A stretch of DNA of 64,000 nt from Streptomyces sp. NA02950. Lineage in GTDB: Bacteria; Actinomycetota; Actinomycetes; Streptomycetales; Streptomycetaceae. The notes under the pieces are model-generated. The model was not told the origin of the DNA, searched no databases, and saw only the letters and a program-made list of their open reading frames with translations. A program made the position numbers and the translations under genes. Each line of letters opens with the position of its first letter. Position 1 is the stretch's first letter. This document shows, in pieces, positions 7,628-15,465 of the stretch. The stretch spans positions 4,585,001-4,649,000 of the forward strand of contig NZ_CP054916.1 of assembly GCF_013364155.1 (NCBI RefSeq). The letters are read 5' to 3'.

Positions 7628-8548
7628 ATGAGTCAGCGCATTCACTCGTATCGCCCGACCGGCTCCCCCGCGGGGTGGGGCCGTGTCGGCGATGAGGTGC
7701 GCCGTGTGGTCCTGCATGCTGCGCCCCTCACGACCCTGAAGGCACGGGAGCTCCTGGGGGCTCTGGCTCAGTTAGCGCTCTTCTGCGACGGCCAGGGTCT
7801 GCCTGCGTCTGCTGACGTGTGGCTGTCACGTGAGGTGATCGAGAGGTTCATCGACATCGGCTGCCCCCAGGTGAAGGAGTCGACCCGCGGGAACTACCGT
7901 TCCCGGCTCCTACGCCTACGTGAACTCGTCATCGGCGGCGAGTGCCGCACCGGCAAGCCCGCAGAGCTGTCAGCATCCAGTGCGAACCCGCCCTACCGCC
8001 CCAAGGAGCTAGCCGACCTGTGGGGCTGGGCCTGCGGGCAGCCCACGGACGAGCTCCGCTGGGGCTGCAAGACGCTGCTGGCCCTGGGCGCCGGTGTCGG
8101 GCTGGACTCACCGGAAGTCATCCCCCTGCGCGCCCACGACGTCCGGCACTCCGCACGCATGCGCGGCCCCGTCGTGGTCAAGACCCGAGGCTCCAGAGAG
8201 CGGGAGATCCTTTCCCGCCGCCCCTGGGAAGCTGTCCTGGCCTCGGCTGCCGAGCGGCTGGAGACACCTGGGGCCGCGAGCTATCTGTTCCGTCCGAACT
8301 GCCACAGCCGCGGCACCAACACCGTCACGAACTTCCTGGCCCGAACCAAGCCCGACCCCGGCAGTCCAAGGCTGAGCATGGGTCGGCTGCGCTCCACGTG
8401 GCTGGTCGACCTCTTCGAGTCCCGCGTCCCAATCACAGTGATCGTCGCGGCGGCAGGCGTGGACACCCTGCACGGCCTCTCCCGCATCCTTCCCTTCCTC
8501 AGCGGCCTCCCGGCCGACGAGGCCGCTGCACTCCTGCGAGGCGACTGA
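7628..8548 (+). CDS. Degenerate tyrosine-recombinase-like protein
   Basis: A ~306-residue protein. Residues ~30-110 resemble the helical core-binding domain of tyrosine recombinases (KARELLGALAQLALFCDGQG...STRGNYRSRLLRLRELV). The C-terminal ~180 residues follow the catalytic-domain plan (LLALGAGVGLDSPEVIPLRA; VVVKTRGSREREIL; GRLRSTWLVDLFESRVPITV). Where active enzymes have Arg in TGLR, His in HxLR and the final Tyr, this protein has GVGLD, GRLR and LSRILPFL. Only one of the usual catalytic residues is obvious, so strand cleavage by the normal mechanism is doubtful. Codon 49 (7772-7774) is TTA, the rare bldA-read leucine codon. The start is uncertain: GTG at 7607 is also in frame. The stop overlaps the next start (TGATG). 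Confidence 0.65.
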   Translation: MSQRIHSYRPTGSPAGWGRVGDEVRRVVLHAAPLTTLKARELLGALAQLALFCDGQGLPASADVWLSREVIERFIDIGCPQVKESTRGNYRSRLLRLRELVIGGECRTGKPAELSASSANPPYRPKELADLWGWACGQPTDELRWGCKTLLALGAGVGLDSPEVIPLRAHDVRHSARMRGPVVVKTRGSREREILSRRPWEAVLASAAERLETPGAASYLFRPNCHSRGTNTVTNFLARTKPDPGSPRLSMGRLRSTWLVDLFESRVPITVIVAAAGVDTLHGLSRILPFLSGLPADEAAALLRGD

Positions 8549-10362
8549 TGGGCGCCGACGCCTACACAGGCCCGGCCAAGGACGACCGGCACGAGCGGCT
8601 CCTCGCCATGCGCGCCGAGCGCACACTGCTCAACGACGAGGAGGTCGAACCTGCGATCGACGACGTGGACAACAGCAGCCTCGTCGCGCTGCTCCAGGGG
8701 TTCGTCCACCTCGGCCGAGGACGGCCCCGGAAGCTCGCGCTGCGCACGCTGCTGATCGGCCTGCACCTGTGCACCCAGACCACAGGCGGGAAAGTCATCC
8801 TGGAACTCGTCACGGACATCCTGTTCTTCCGTCTCAGCCCACGGATGCGCCAGCGCCTGGCCGTGCCCGACTATCCGGACCACGACCAGGGCTTCGAAGC
8901 GGCCTACGCCGTCGTACGACGCCTCTTCCATGCGATGCGTGCAGCCATAGACCCCTCCCCGCTCCCGGCCAACAAACGGCTCTCCCGAGAGGAGGCCGAG
9001 CGCCTGACCGCAGAGGTGAACCCAGAACTCCTGGCCGTGCGGGAACACAGGCTCGCGCTGTTCACGGAGTTCGTCCTGGACGCATCAGTGCGCCCACTGA
9101 GGGGTCTGATGAACGAGCTGTCCGACGGCTCACTGGCTGTGGACGCCACCCCGATCCGCACCTTCGCACGCGGTCGCAAGAGCAACGGCCCCGAGCTTGC
9201 GACCGACCCCGACGCCGGCTGGTATGTCCGTGAAGGCGACCACCGCGACCCCGACACCGTCCCCGTCGCCGAGACCATGCGCCCCACCCGCAAGAGCCAG
9301 AAGGGACCCAAGCCTCAGCAGGCGCGGCGGAAGAAGCCCTCTTTCAAGAAGAAGGCCAAGTACCTGTTCGGCTACGACGCGGCCTTCGCCGTCACCAGGG
9401 ACGCCCGTCACGACGGCGTTCTCCTCGAGGACAACACCCCCAACCCCGACGTCCTGCCCGCTCTCGTACTCGGCGTAGCCCTGGACAAGCCCGGCCAGCG
9501 CCCCGCCTACAACGGGCTCAAGATCCTCAGCAGACTGCGGGAACGCGGCTACAAACCCGGCTACCTGGCCGGGGACCTCGCCTACAACAACTCCGAGCCC
9601 ACCGAATGGCAGCGGCCCGTCCGCGCCCTCGGCTACAAACCGGTGTACGACTACCGGGTCGACCAGCTCGGCCAACAGGCGGGAGCACACGGCGCAATCA
9701 TGGTGGAGGGCACCTGGTACTGCCCCTCCATGCCCCAGCCCCTCATCGACGCCACCAAAGACCTGTATGAGGAGCGCATCGACCGGGAAACCTGGATCCA
9801 GCGCATCGAAGCCCGCAAGCCGTACCGCCTCATGCCCAAGGAGCTCGAGGACACCGACGGCTACCAGCGCACGATGTGCCCGGCAGAGGCCGGGAAGGCT
9901 CAGTGCCCCATCAAGCCCCGCAGCCTCGGCCGCGGTATCCACCTGCCCCTGGTGGACCCTGAGCCGAGCCCCGCAGGGCCCCTCAAGGTCTGCCGCCAGC
10001 GCAGCGTCACCCTCGCCCCGACCGACGGCGCCAAGCACTGGCAGGCCCTCGAGTACGGGGACGAGGAATGGCGGCGGGTCTACTTCCGGCTCCGGAACAG
10101 CGTCGAGGGCTTCAACGGCTACGCGAAGAACCCCCTCGGTGAGGCCATCGAGGCGGCCGGCTCCCGCCGCATCCGCGGCATCGCCGCCCAGACGATCCTC
10201 CTGGCCTTCCAGCTGGCGCACGCCAACCGCCGGAAGATCAAGGACTGGGTGGAAACCCTGGCCTTGGGCGGGCAGCGCCCACGGAGGCGCACCCATCACC
10301 GGCGCAGAACCAAGCCACTGGCCAGGTGGACCCCCACCGGCTTCCTCACACCGACCGGCTAG
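8548..10362 (+). CDS. DDE-transposase-like protein
   Basis: A 604-residue protein whose start overlaps the preceding stop by 1 nt, so the two are made as a pair. The spacing and local sequence suggest an RNase H-like DDE core: D199 in GSLAVDATPIRTF, D343 in GYLAGDLAYNN, and E520 in RNSVEGFNGYAKN. Between D199 and D343 lies a very basic segment (KKPSFKKKAKYLFGYD) of the kind seen in IS4/IS1182-type transposases. A cysteine-containing insertion (WYCPSMPQ, MCPAEAGKAQC) precedes E520 and may bind zinc. Residues 30-150 are a predicted helical N-terminal domain. The C-terminus is Arg/His-rich. The assignment rests on motifs; whether it transposes on its own or needs the recombinase-like partner is unknown. 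Confidence 0.7.
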   Translation: MGADAYTGPAKDDRHERLLAMRAERTLLNDEEVEPAIDDVDNSSLVALLQGFVHLGRGRPRKLALRTLLIGLHLCTQTTGGKVILELVTDILFFRLSPRMRQRLAVPDYPDHDQGFEAAYAVVRRLFHAMRAAIDPSPLPANKRLSREEAERLTAEVNPELLAVREHRLALFTEFVLDASVRPLRGLMNELSDGSLAVDATPIRTFARGRKSNGPELATDPDAGWYVREGDHRDPDTVPVAETMRPTRKSQKGPKPQQARRKKPSFKKKAKYLFGYDAAFAVTRDARHDGVLLEDNTPNPDVLPALVLGVALDKPGQRPAYNGLKILSRLRERGYKPGYLAGDLAYNNSEPTEWQRPVRALGYKPVYDYRVDQLGQQAGAHGAIMVEGTWYCPSMPQPLIDATKDLYEERIDRETWIQRIEARKPYRLMPKELEDTDGYQRTMCPAEAGKAQCPIKPRSLGRGIHLPLVDPEPSPAGPLKVCRQRSVTLAPTDGAKHWQALEYGDEEWRRVYFRLRNSVEGFNGYAKNPLGEAIEAAGSRRIRGIAAQTILLAFQLAHANRRKIKDWVETLALGGQRPRRRTHHRRRTKPLARWTPTGFLTPTG

Positions 10363-10500
10363 CGCTCAGGCTCCAGCCACACCAGGAAGATCAACCGAAG
10401 ATCAGGGCCCGCACCGTGAGGCATGCCACGGCGTGGGCTCATTCACGTAGAAACCACCCGAAATCGCACCGTGCACGAGCACCACGCGCTCCGATCACGA

Positions 10501-10547
10501 GAAACGGGCCCCACCGGTGACTTCCGTCACTGGTGGAGACCCGTTTC
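10501..10547 (-). terminator. Terminator of tRNA-Leu
   Basis: Two-part stem: GAAACGGG pairs with CCCGTTTC outside, and CCACCGGTGAC pairs with GTCACTGGTGG (one G-U/mismatch) inside, with a TTCC loop. It lies just beyond the 3' end of the leftward tRNA-Leu and can also stop rightward reading from the transposase-like gene. Confidence 0.75.
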
Positions 10548-10559
10548 GTCGGTTTCTCC

Positions 10560-10646
10560 TGGTGCGCGAGGGGGGAGTTGAACCCCCACGCCCTTTCGGG
10601 CACTGGAACCTGAATCCAGCGCGTCTGCCTATTCCGCCACCCGCGC
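10560..10646 (-). tRNA. tRNA-Leu (CAG anticodon)
   Basis: An 87-nt class II tRNA with encoded CCA. The acceptor stem GCGCGGG pairs with CTCGCGC. The anticodon arm CTGGA-TTCAGGT-TCCAG gives anticodon CAG, reading CUG. A long variable arm is present (TGCCCGAAAGGGCG). The T-loop is GGGGGTTCAACTCCCCC. It is transcribed leftward with a strong terminator behind it. Its 3' end faces the mobile-element candidate, as often happens with integrated DNA, but I see no repeat of the tRNA end inside that element. Confidence 0.95.
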
Positions 10647-10966
10647 ATGGGTGCTGTCGTAGGGTGTTCCCCCGCTTCCCGGTTGATCCTTGGACCCTCC
10701 GGGTCGGGCGGCGCGCCTTCCGACATCCAGAACACTAGCACGCTGCACAGGGTGGAATCACACCCGTTTCCGATGACCCCGCACCCGCCCACTCTGAGAG
10801 CGTCACGGTTGCGGGACACTGTCGTGAGGGCACCTCTACGATCCTGTGAGAGGTGACACTGCTCCACAGGGCCAGGAAGGGGAACCACCCGATTTCCCGA
10901 CGCGTGGATACGATCAGTAAGCAGTACCAGGACGACACTGAGCACGACTGAGGAAGGAGGTGCCCC
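10647..10966. other. Divergent promoter region of tRNA-Leu and the FHA cluster
   Basis: A 320-bp gap without a gene. A possible leftward -10 (TAGTGT on the minus strand, 10732-10737) would serve the tRNA. No clear promoter for the FHA cluster was recognised. A very strong ribosome site (AGGAAGGAGG) precedes the GTG at 10967. Confidence 0.4.
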
Positions 10967-11815
10967 GTGGGAGTAATGAAGCGCTTCGAGCAGCGACTCG
11001 AAGGACTCGTGAACGGCACCTTCGCCAAGGTGTTCAAGTCCGAGGTCCAGCCCGTCGAGATCGCGGGCGCGCTCCAGCGCGAATGCGACAACAACGCCAC
11101 CATCTGGAACCGAGAGCGGACCGTCGTCCCCAACGACTTCATCGTCGAGCTGAGCACGCCCGACTACGACCGCCTCAGCCCGTACTCCGGACAGCTCGGC
11201 GACGAGCTGTCCGGCATGGTGCGTGACTACGCCAAGCAGCAGCGCTACACCTTCATGGGCTCGATCAAGGTCCATCTGGAGAAGGCCGAGGACCTCGACA
11301 CCGGCCTGTACCGGGTGCGCAGCCGGACGCTGGCCTCCAGCGAGTCCCAGAACCCGCAGGCGGCAGCGGCCCCGGCGCGCGGCGGAGCCGGTGCCCCGCA
11401 CCAGCGCCCCGGTGGTCATGGCTACCCCGCTCAGCCCGCGGGGGCGCCGCCGATGCCCTCGGCGCCCCCCGGCGCCCGTCCGGTGCCCCGCACCGGTGGA
11501 ACCGGAGTGGGCGTGGGCCCGCAGCCCCAGGGCCAGACCCGGCGCTGGATCGAGATCAACGGCACCCGCCACCAGATCTCCCGGCCCACCCTGGTGCTGG
11601 GCCGCAGCACCGACGCTGACGTGCGGATCGACGACCCCGGTGTCTCCCGCCGACACTGCGAGATCCGGGTCGGTACCCCGCCGACCATCCAGGATCTCGG
11701 GTCGACGAACGGGATCGTGGTGGACGGACAGCACACCACGCGCGCTACGCTCCGCGACGGCTCGCGGATCGTCGTGGGCAGCACCACCATCGTTTACCGG
11801 CAAGCCGAAGGGTGA
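10967..11815 (+). CDS. fhaA: FHA-domain protein FhaA
   Basis: A 282-residue protein with an N-terminal DUF3662 domain (~1-125, FEQRLEGLVNGTFAKVFKSE...), a Gly/Pro/Ala-rich linker and a C-terminal FHA domain (~190-280). The FHA core shows the phosphothreonine-binding signature: LVLGRSTDADVRI, SRRHCEIR and LGSTNGIVVDG. In mycobacteria FhaA is recruited by a PknB-phosphorylated pseudokinase fused to the lipid II flippase MviN, and it restrains wall synthesis at the poles. A matching pseudokinase and flippase occur here at 55.9-60.1 kb. It is the first gene of the fhaA-fhaB-pstP-rodA-pbpA-pknB series, so it is probably co-transcribed. GTG start with AGGAAGGAGG upstream. Confidence 0.92.
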   Translation: MGVMKRFEQRLEGLVNGTFAKVFKSEVQPVEIAGALQRECDNNATIWNRERTVVPNDFIVELSTPDYDRLSPYSGQLGDELSGMVRDYAKQQRYTFMGSIKVHLEKAEDLDTGLYRVRSRTLASSESQNPQAAAAPARGGAGAPHQRPGGHGYPAQPAGAPPMPSAPPGARPVPRTGGTGVGVGPQPQGQTRRWIEINGTRHQISRPTLVLGRSTDADVRIDDPGVSRRHCEIRVGTPPTIQDLGSTNGIVVDGQHTTRATLRDGSRIVVGSTTIVYRQAEG

Positions 11816-11825
11816 AGCGGGGGCA

Positions 11826-12347
11826 ATGTCAGAGCTGACCCTCACGGTCATGCGGTTGGGTTTCCTCGCCGTACTGTGGCTGTTCGTCATCGTGGCCGTA
11901 CAGGTCATCCGTAGCGACCTGTTCGGGACCCGCGTGACCCAGCGCGGTTCGGCGCGGCGCGGCGCCGCCCCCGACCGGCCGCAAGCGCCAGCGCGGCAGC
12001 AGACCGCACCGCCGCCGCAGCGCCAGCAGGCGGGGGGCCGCGGCCGCCGCGGCGCCCCCACCAAGCTGGTGGTCTCCGAGGGCACGCTGACCGGCACCAC
12101 GGTCGCCCTCCAGGGGCAGACCATCACCCTCGGCCGTGCGCACGATTCAACAATCGTGCTGGACGACGACTACGCCTCCAGCAGGCATGCCAGGATCTAC
12201 CCCGACCGTGACGGTCAGTGGATCGTCGAGGACCTCGGGTCCACCAATGGCACCTATCTCGACCGGACCCGACTCACCACACCGACACCGATTCCGCTCG
12301 GCGCGCCGATCCGCATCGGCAAGACCGTCATCGAGCTGCGGAAGTAG
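11826..12347 (+). CDS. fhaB: FHA-domain protein FhaB (FipA-like)
   Basis: A 173-residue protein. A single N-terminal transmembrane helix (~10-28, LGFLAVLWLFVIVAVQVI) is followed by an Arg/Gln-rich linker (~40-80) and a C-terminal FHA domain (~80-172; ITLGRAHDSTIVLDDDY, SSRHARIY, LGSTNGTYLD). This is the standard FhaB layout: a membrane-tethered phosphothreonine reader that works with PknA/PknB-type kinases in growth and division. It begins 10 nt after fhaA and lies immediately upstream of the phosphatase gene, consistent with one operon. Confidence 0.92.
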   Translation: MSELTLTVMRLGFLAVLWLFVIVAVQVIRSDLFGTRVTQRGSARRGAAPDRPQAPARQQTAPPPQRQQAGGRGRRGAPTKLVVSEGTLTGTTVALQGQTITLGRAHDSTIVLDDDYASSRHARIYPDRDGQWIVEDLGSTNGTYLDRTRLTTPTPIPLGAPIRIGKTVIELRK

Positions 12348-12422
12348 TAGGACCATGACGACCGGAGGGTGGGCAGCGTGGTTGGCAAGGGGCTGTACCC
12401 GGAGCCGACGGGCGAGGTGCGC

Positions 12423-14033
12423 ATGAGTCTGTCGCTGCGTTTCGCGGCCGGATCGCACAAGGGCATGATCCGGGAGGGCAACGAGGACTCCGGTTATGCC
12501 GGGCCCCGGTTGCTCGCCATCGCCGACGGCATGGGCGGCCAGGCCGCCGGTGAGGTCGCCAGCTCCGAGGTGATCTCCACCCTGGTCCAGCTCGACGACG
12601 ACATCCCGGGCTCGGACATCCTGACCTCCCTGGGCAGCGCCGTACAGCGGGCCAACGACCAGCTGCGCGTCATGGTCGAGGAGGACCAGCAGCTGGAGGG
12701 CATGGGCACCACGCTCACCGCCCTGCTGTGGACCGGCCAGCGGCTGGGCCTGGTGCACGTCGGCGACTCGCGCGCCTATCTGCTGCGCGACGGTGTGCTG
12801 ACCCAGATCACCCAGGACCACACCTGGGTGCAGCGCCTGGTCGACGAGGGCCGGATCACCGAGGAGGAGGCGGGCACCCACCCGCAGCGCTCCCTGCTGA
12901 TGCGCGCCCTGGGCAGCGGCGACCATGTCGAGCCGGATCTGTCCATCCGTGAGGTCCGGGCCGGGGACCGCTATCTGCTCTGCTCCGACGGTCTGTCCGG
13001 AGTGGTCAGCCACCAGACGCTCGAGGACACCCTCGCCAGCTACCAGGGCCCCCACGAGACCGTGCAGGAGCTGATCCAGCTCGCTCTGCGCGGCGGCGGC
13101 CCCGACAACATCACGTGCATCGTCGCCGACGTCCTGGACGTGGACGGCGGCGACACCCTGGCCGGGCAGCTCAACGACACTCCGGTGATCGTGGGCGCGG
13201 TCGCCGAGAACCAGGTCCCCCTGGGGGACGGCGGCGCCGCACAGACCCCCGCGGGCCGTGCGGCCGAGCTCGGGCGGTCCAGCCGGTCCGTTCCGCAGCA
13301 GGGCGACACCCAGGGCGGCTTCGGCCCTCCCGGAAGCGGGCCGGACATCGGCATCGCGCCCGAGGGCAGCTACGGGGACCACGCCAGCGGCGACCTGACC
13401 AAGAAGAGCGGCCGCAAGACGTGGGCCAAGCGCTCGCTGTACATCGCGCTGGGCCTGGCCGTGATCGGCGGCGGGCTCTACGGCGGCTACCGCTGGACCC
13501 AGACCCAGTACTACGTGGGCGCCAATGGCAACCATGTCGCGATCTACCAGGGCATCAGCCAGGACCTCGCCTGGATCAAGCTCAACAAGGTCCATGAGGA
13601 CCACCGCGAGATCGAACTCAAGTACCTCCCGACCGACCAGCGCGGCCGGGTGGAGGACACCATCGCGGTCAGCAATCTCGGCCAGGCCCGGAACAAGACC
13701 AAGGACCTCGCCACCCTCGCCGGGGCCTGCCGGAAGGCGGACGCCCAGAAGAAGGCCGAGGACCGGCAGAAGGACCTCACCGGCGGTGAGGGCCGGGACA
13801 GCGGCGGCTCCGGGGACGACAAGGCGAAGCCCAGTGCCGACAGAACCCCCGGGAGCGGCGGGCCGGCGCAGAACGACCGCAATGAGAACGAGGTGCAGAC
13901 CCGGGCCGCCAAGGCCACCTCCAAGCCGACAGCGACACCGACGCCGACGAAGTCTCCCACTCCGAAGCCCGGCCCCACCCTTTCGGAGGAGGAGAGGAAG
14001 TTGGTCCCGCAATGCAGCAGCACTCAGCAGTGA
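12423..14033 (+). CDS. pstP: PP2C-family Ser/Thr phosphatase PstP
   Basis: A 536-residue membrane phosphatase that reverses PknB-type phosphorylation. The N-terminal ~240 residues are a PP2C/SpoIIE-like catalytic domain with metal-binding motifs NEDSGY, ADGMGG, GDSRAYLL, SDGLSG and GGPDNITCIVAD. A linker of about 85 residues leads to one transmembrane helix (LYIALGLAVIGGGLYGGYRW), an extracellular part of ~100 residues and a long charged, Thr/Pro-rich tail. I chose the ATG at 12423 because conserved sequence begins there. An in-frame GTG at 12378 has a good ribosome site (GGAGGG) and cannot be excluded. The next gene follows after 22 nt. Confidence 0.92.
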   Translation: MSLSLRFAAGSHKGMIREGNEDSGYAGPRLLAIADGMGGQAAGEVASSEVISTLVQLDDDIPGSDILTSLGSAVQRANDQLRVMVEEDQQLEGMGTTLTALLWTGQRLGLVHVGDSRAYLLRDGVLTQITQDHTWVQRLVDEGRITEEEAGTHPQRSLLMRALGSGDHVEPDLSIREVRAGDRYLLCSDGLSGVVSHQTLEDTLASYQGPHETVQELIQLALRGGGPDNITCIVADVLDVDGGDTLAGQLNDTPVIVGAVAENQVPLGDGGAAQTPAGRAAELGRSSRSVPQQGDTQGGFGPPGSGPDIGIAPEGSYGDHASGDLTKKSGRKTWAKRSLYIALGLAVIGGGLYGGYRWTQTQYYVGANGNHVAIYQGISQDLAWIKLNKVHEDHREIELKYLPTDQRGRVEDTIAVSNLGQARNKTKDLATLAGACRKADAQKKAEDRQKDLTGGEGRDSGGSGDDKAKPSADRTPGSGGPAQNDRNENEVQTRAAKATSKPTATPTPTKSPTPKPGPTLSEEERKLVPQCSSTQQ

Positions 14034-14055
14034 AGCCGTAAGGGGCCGTCCACGT

Positions 14056-15465
14056 ATGAGCAGCACCTCCAACACCACCACGATCAGCACGGTGGGGCCG
14101 CCCAGCCGGCGCAACACCGAGCTCGCCATGCTGGTCTTCGCGGTGATCATTCCGGTCTTCGCCTACGCCAACGCGGGCCTGGCGCTCAGCGACGAGATGC
14201 CCTCGGGCATGCTCAGCTACGGCATCGGGCTCGGTCTGCTGGCCGGGGTCGGCCACCTCGTGGTGCGGAAGTTCGCACCGTACGCCGACCCCCTGCTGCT
14301 GCCGATCGCCACCCTGCTCAACGGGCTGGGACTGGTGATCATCTGGCGGCTCGACCAGTCCAAGCGGCTGGCCGCGCGGGCCGAGAGCATCGGCCAGGTC
14401 TACGCGGCCGCCGCCCCCAAGCAGCTGATGTACTCGGCGATGGGTGTCGCCCTCTTCGTGGCCGTGCTGATCCTGCTCAAGGACCACCGGATCCTCCAGC
14501 GCTACACCTACATCTCCATGGCCGCGGCGCTGGTGCTGCTGGTCATGCCGGTGTTCTTCCCCGCCAAGTTCGGTGCCCGCATCTGGGTCACCGTGGGCAG
14601 TTTCTCCATCCAGCCGGCCGAGTTCGCGAAGATCGTCATCGCGGTCTTCTTCGCCGGATATCTCATGGTGAAACGGGACGCGCTGGCACTCGCCAGCCGC
14701 CGCTTCATGGGTCTGTACCTGCCGCGCGGCCGTGACCTCGGGCCGATCCTCGTCGTCTGGGGCATGAGCATCCTCATCCTCGTCTTCGAGACCGACCTCG
14801 GTACCTCGCTGCTGTTCTTCGGCATGTTCGTGGTGATGCTCTATGTGGCGACCGAGCGCACCAGCTGGATCGTCTTCGGTCTGCTGATGTCCGCGGCCGG
14901 CGCCGTCGGTGTCGCCACCTTCGAGCCGCACGTCCAGCAGCGTGTGGACGCCTGGCTCGACCCGTTCGCGGCCTTCAAGAACGGCACCAGTGACCAGATC
15001 GCCCAGGCGCTGATGTCCTTCGGCTCCGGCGGTGTCTTCGGCACCGGTCTGGGCCAGGGCAACTCGGACCTGATCGGCTTCGCCGCCAACTCGGACTTCA
15101 TCCTCGCCACCGTCGGCGAGGAGCTGGGTCTGGCCGGCACCATGGCGTTCCTGCTGCTGTACGGCCTGATCGTGGAGCGGGGCGTACGGACCGCCCTGGC
15201 CGCCCGCGACCCGTTCGGCAAGCTGCTCGCGATCGGCCTGTCCGCGGCCTTCGCCATCCAGATCTTCGTGGTGGCGGGAGGTGTGATGGGGCTCATCCCG
15301 CTGACCGGTATGACCATGCCGTTCCTCGCGTACGGCGGTTCCTCGGTGCTCGCCAACTGGGCCCTGGTCGCGATCCTCATCAAGATCAGCGACACGGCGC
15401 GCCGCCCCGCTCCGACGCCCGCTCCGTCGACAGACGCCGAGATGACTCAGGTGGTCCGCCCGTGA
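14056..15465 (+). CDS. rodA: RodA/FtsW/SpoVE-family peptidoglycan polymerase
   Basis: A 469-residue polytopic SEDS protein with about ten to twelve helices. Characteristic stretches are GARIWVTVGSFSIQPAEFAK, ETDLGTSLLFFGMF, FGTGLGQGNSDLIGFAANSD, and the C-terminal MTMPFLAYGGSSVLANW. SEDS proteins polymerise lipid II glycan chains together with a class B penicillin-binding protein; here that partner follows directly with a GTGA overlap. In the pknB cluster of actinobacteria this member is called RodA or FtsW-like. A sporulation versus elongation role cannot be read from sequence. Confidence 0.9.
   Translation: MSSTSNTTTISTVGPPSRRNTELAMLVFAVIIPVFAYANAGLALSDEMPSGMLSYGIGLGLLAGVGHLVVRKFAPYADPLLLPIATLLNGLGLVIIWRLDQSKRLAARAESIGQVYAAAAPKQLMYSAMGVALFVAVLILLKDHRILQRYTYISMAAALVLLVMPVFFPAKFGARIWVTVGSFSIQPAEFAKIVIAVFFAGYLMVKRDALALASRRFMGLYLPRGRDLGPILVVWGMSILILVFETDLGTSLLFFGMFVVMLYVATERTSWIVFGLLMSAAGAVGVATFEPHVQQRVDAWLDPFAAFKNGTSDQIAQALMSFGSGGVFGTGLGQGNSDLIGFAANSDFILATVGEELGLAGTMAFLLLYGLIVERGVRTALAARDPFGKLLAIGLSAAFAIQIFVVAGGVMGLIPLTGMTMPFLAYGGSSVLANWALVAILIKISDTARRPAPTPAPSTDAEMTQVVRP

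Larger units (their letters stand above)
7220..10362. mobile_element. Candidate mobile element: XRE regulator, recombinase-like and DDE-like genes
   Basis: Three genes in a compact unit: a divergent small repressor, then two overlapping genes carrying two different DNA-rearrangement folds. It ends ~200 bp short of the 3' end of tRNA-Leu and lies inside an otherwise conserved Streptomyces core. The boundaries given are simply the gene limits. I found no clear terminal inverted repeats or target duplications by eye; a weak shared GGTGCTC/GTG motif is present on both sides. Confidence 0.45.

Noticed and set aside
10441..10460. Sequence CATTCACGTAGAAACC resembling parS
   Set aside because: The symmetric core TTTCACGTGAAA is broken by an inserted base and several mismatches; it is also far from the parAB cluster.
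4000..10500. CRISPR array or toxin-antitoxin module in the accessory region
   Set aside because: No regularly spaced repeats were seen, and the small XRE gene has no toxin-sized partner next to it.
7001..10560. Attachment-site duplication of the tRNA-Leu 3' end as proof of site-specific integration
   Set aside because: No repeat of the tRNA 3' sequence was found by eye on the far side of the element; the position near the tRNA alone is not proof.
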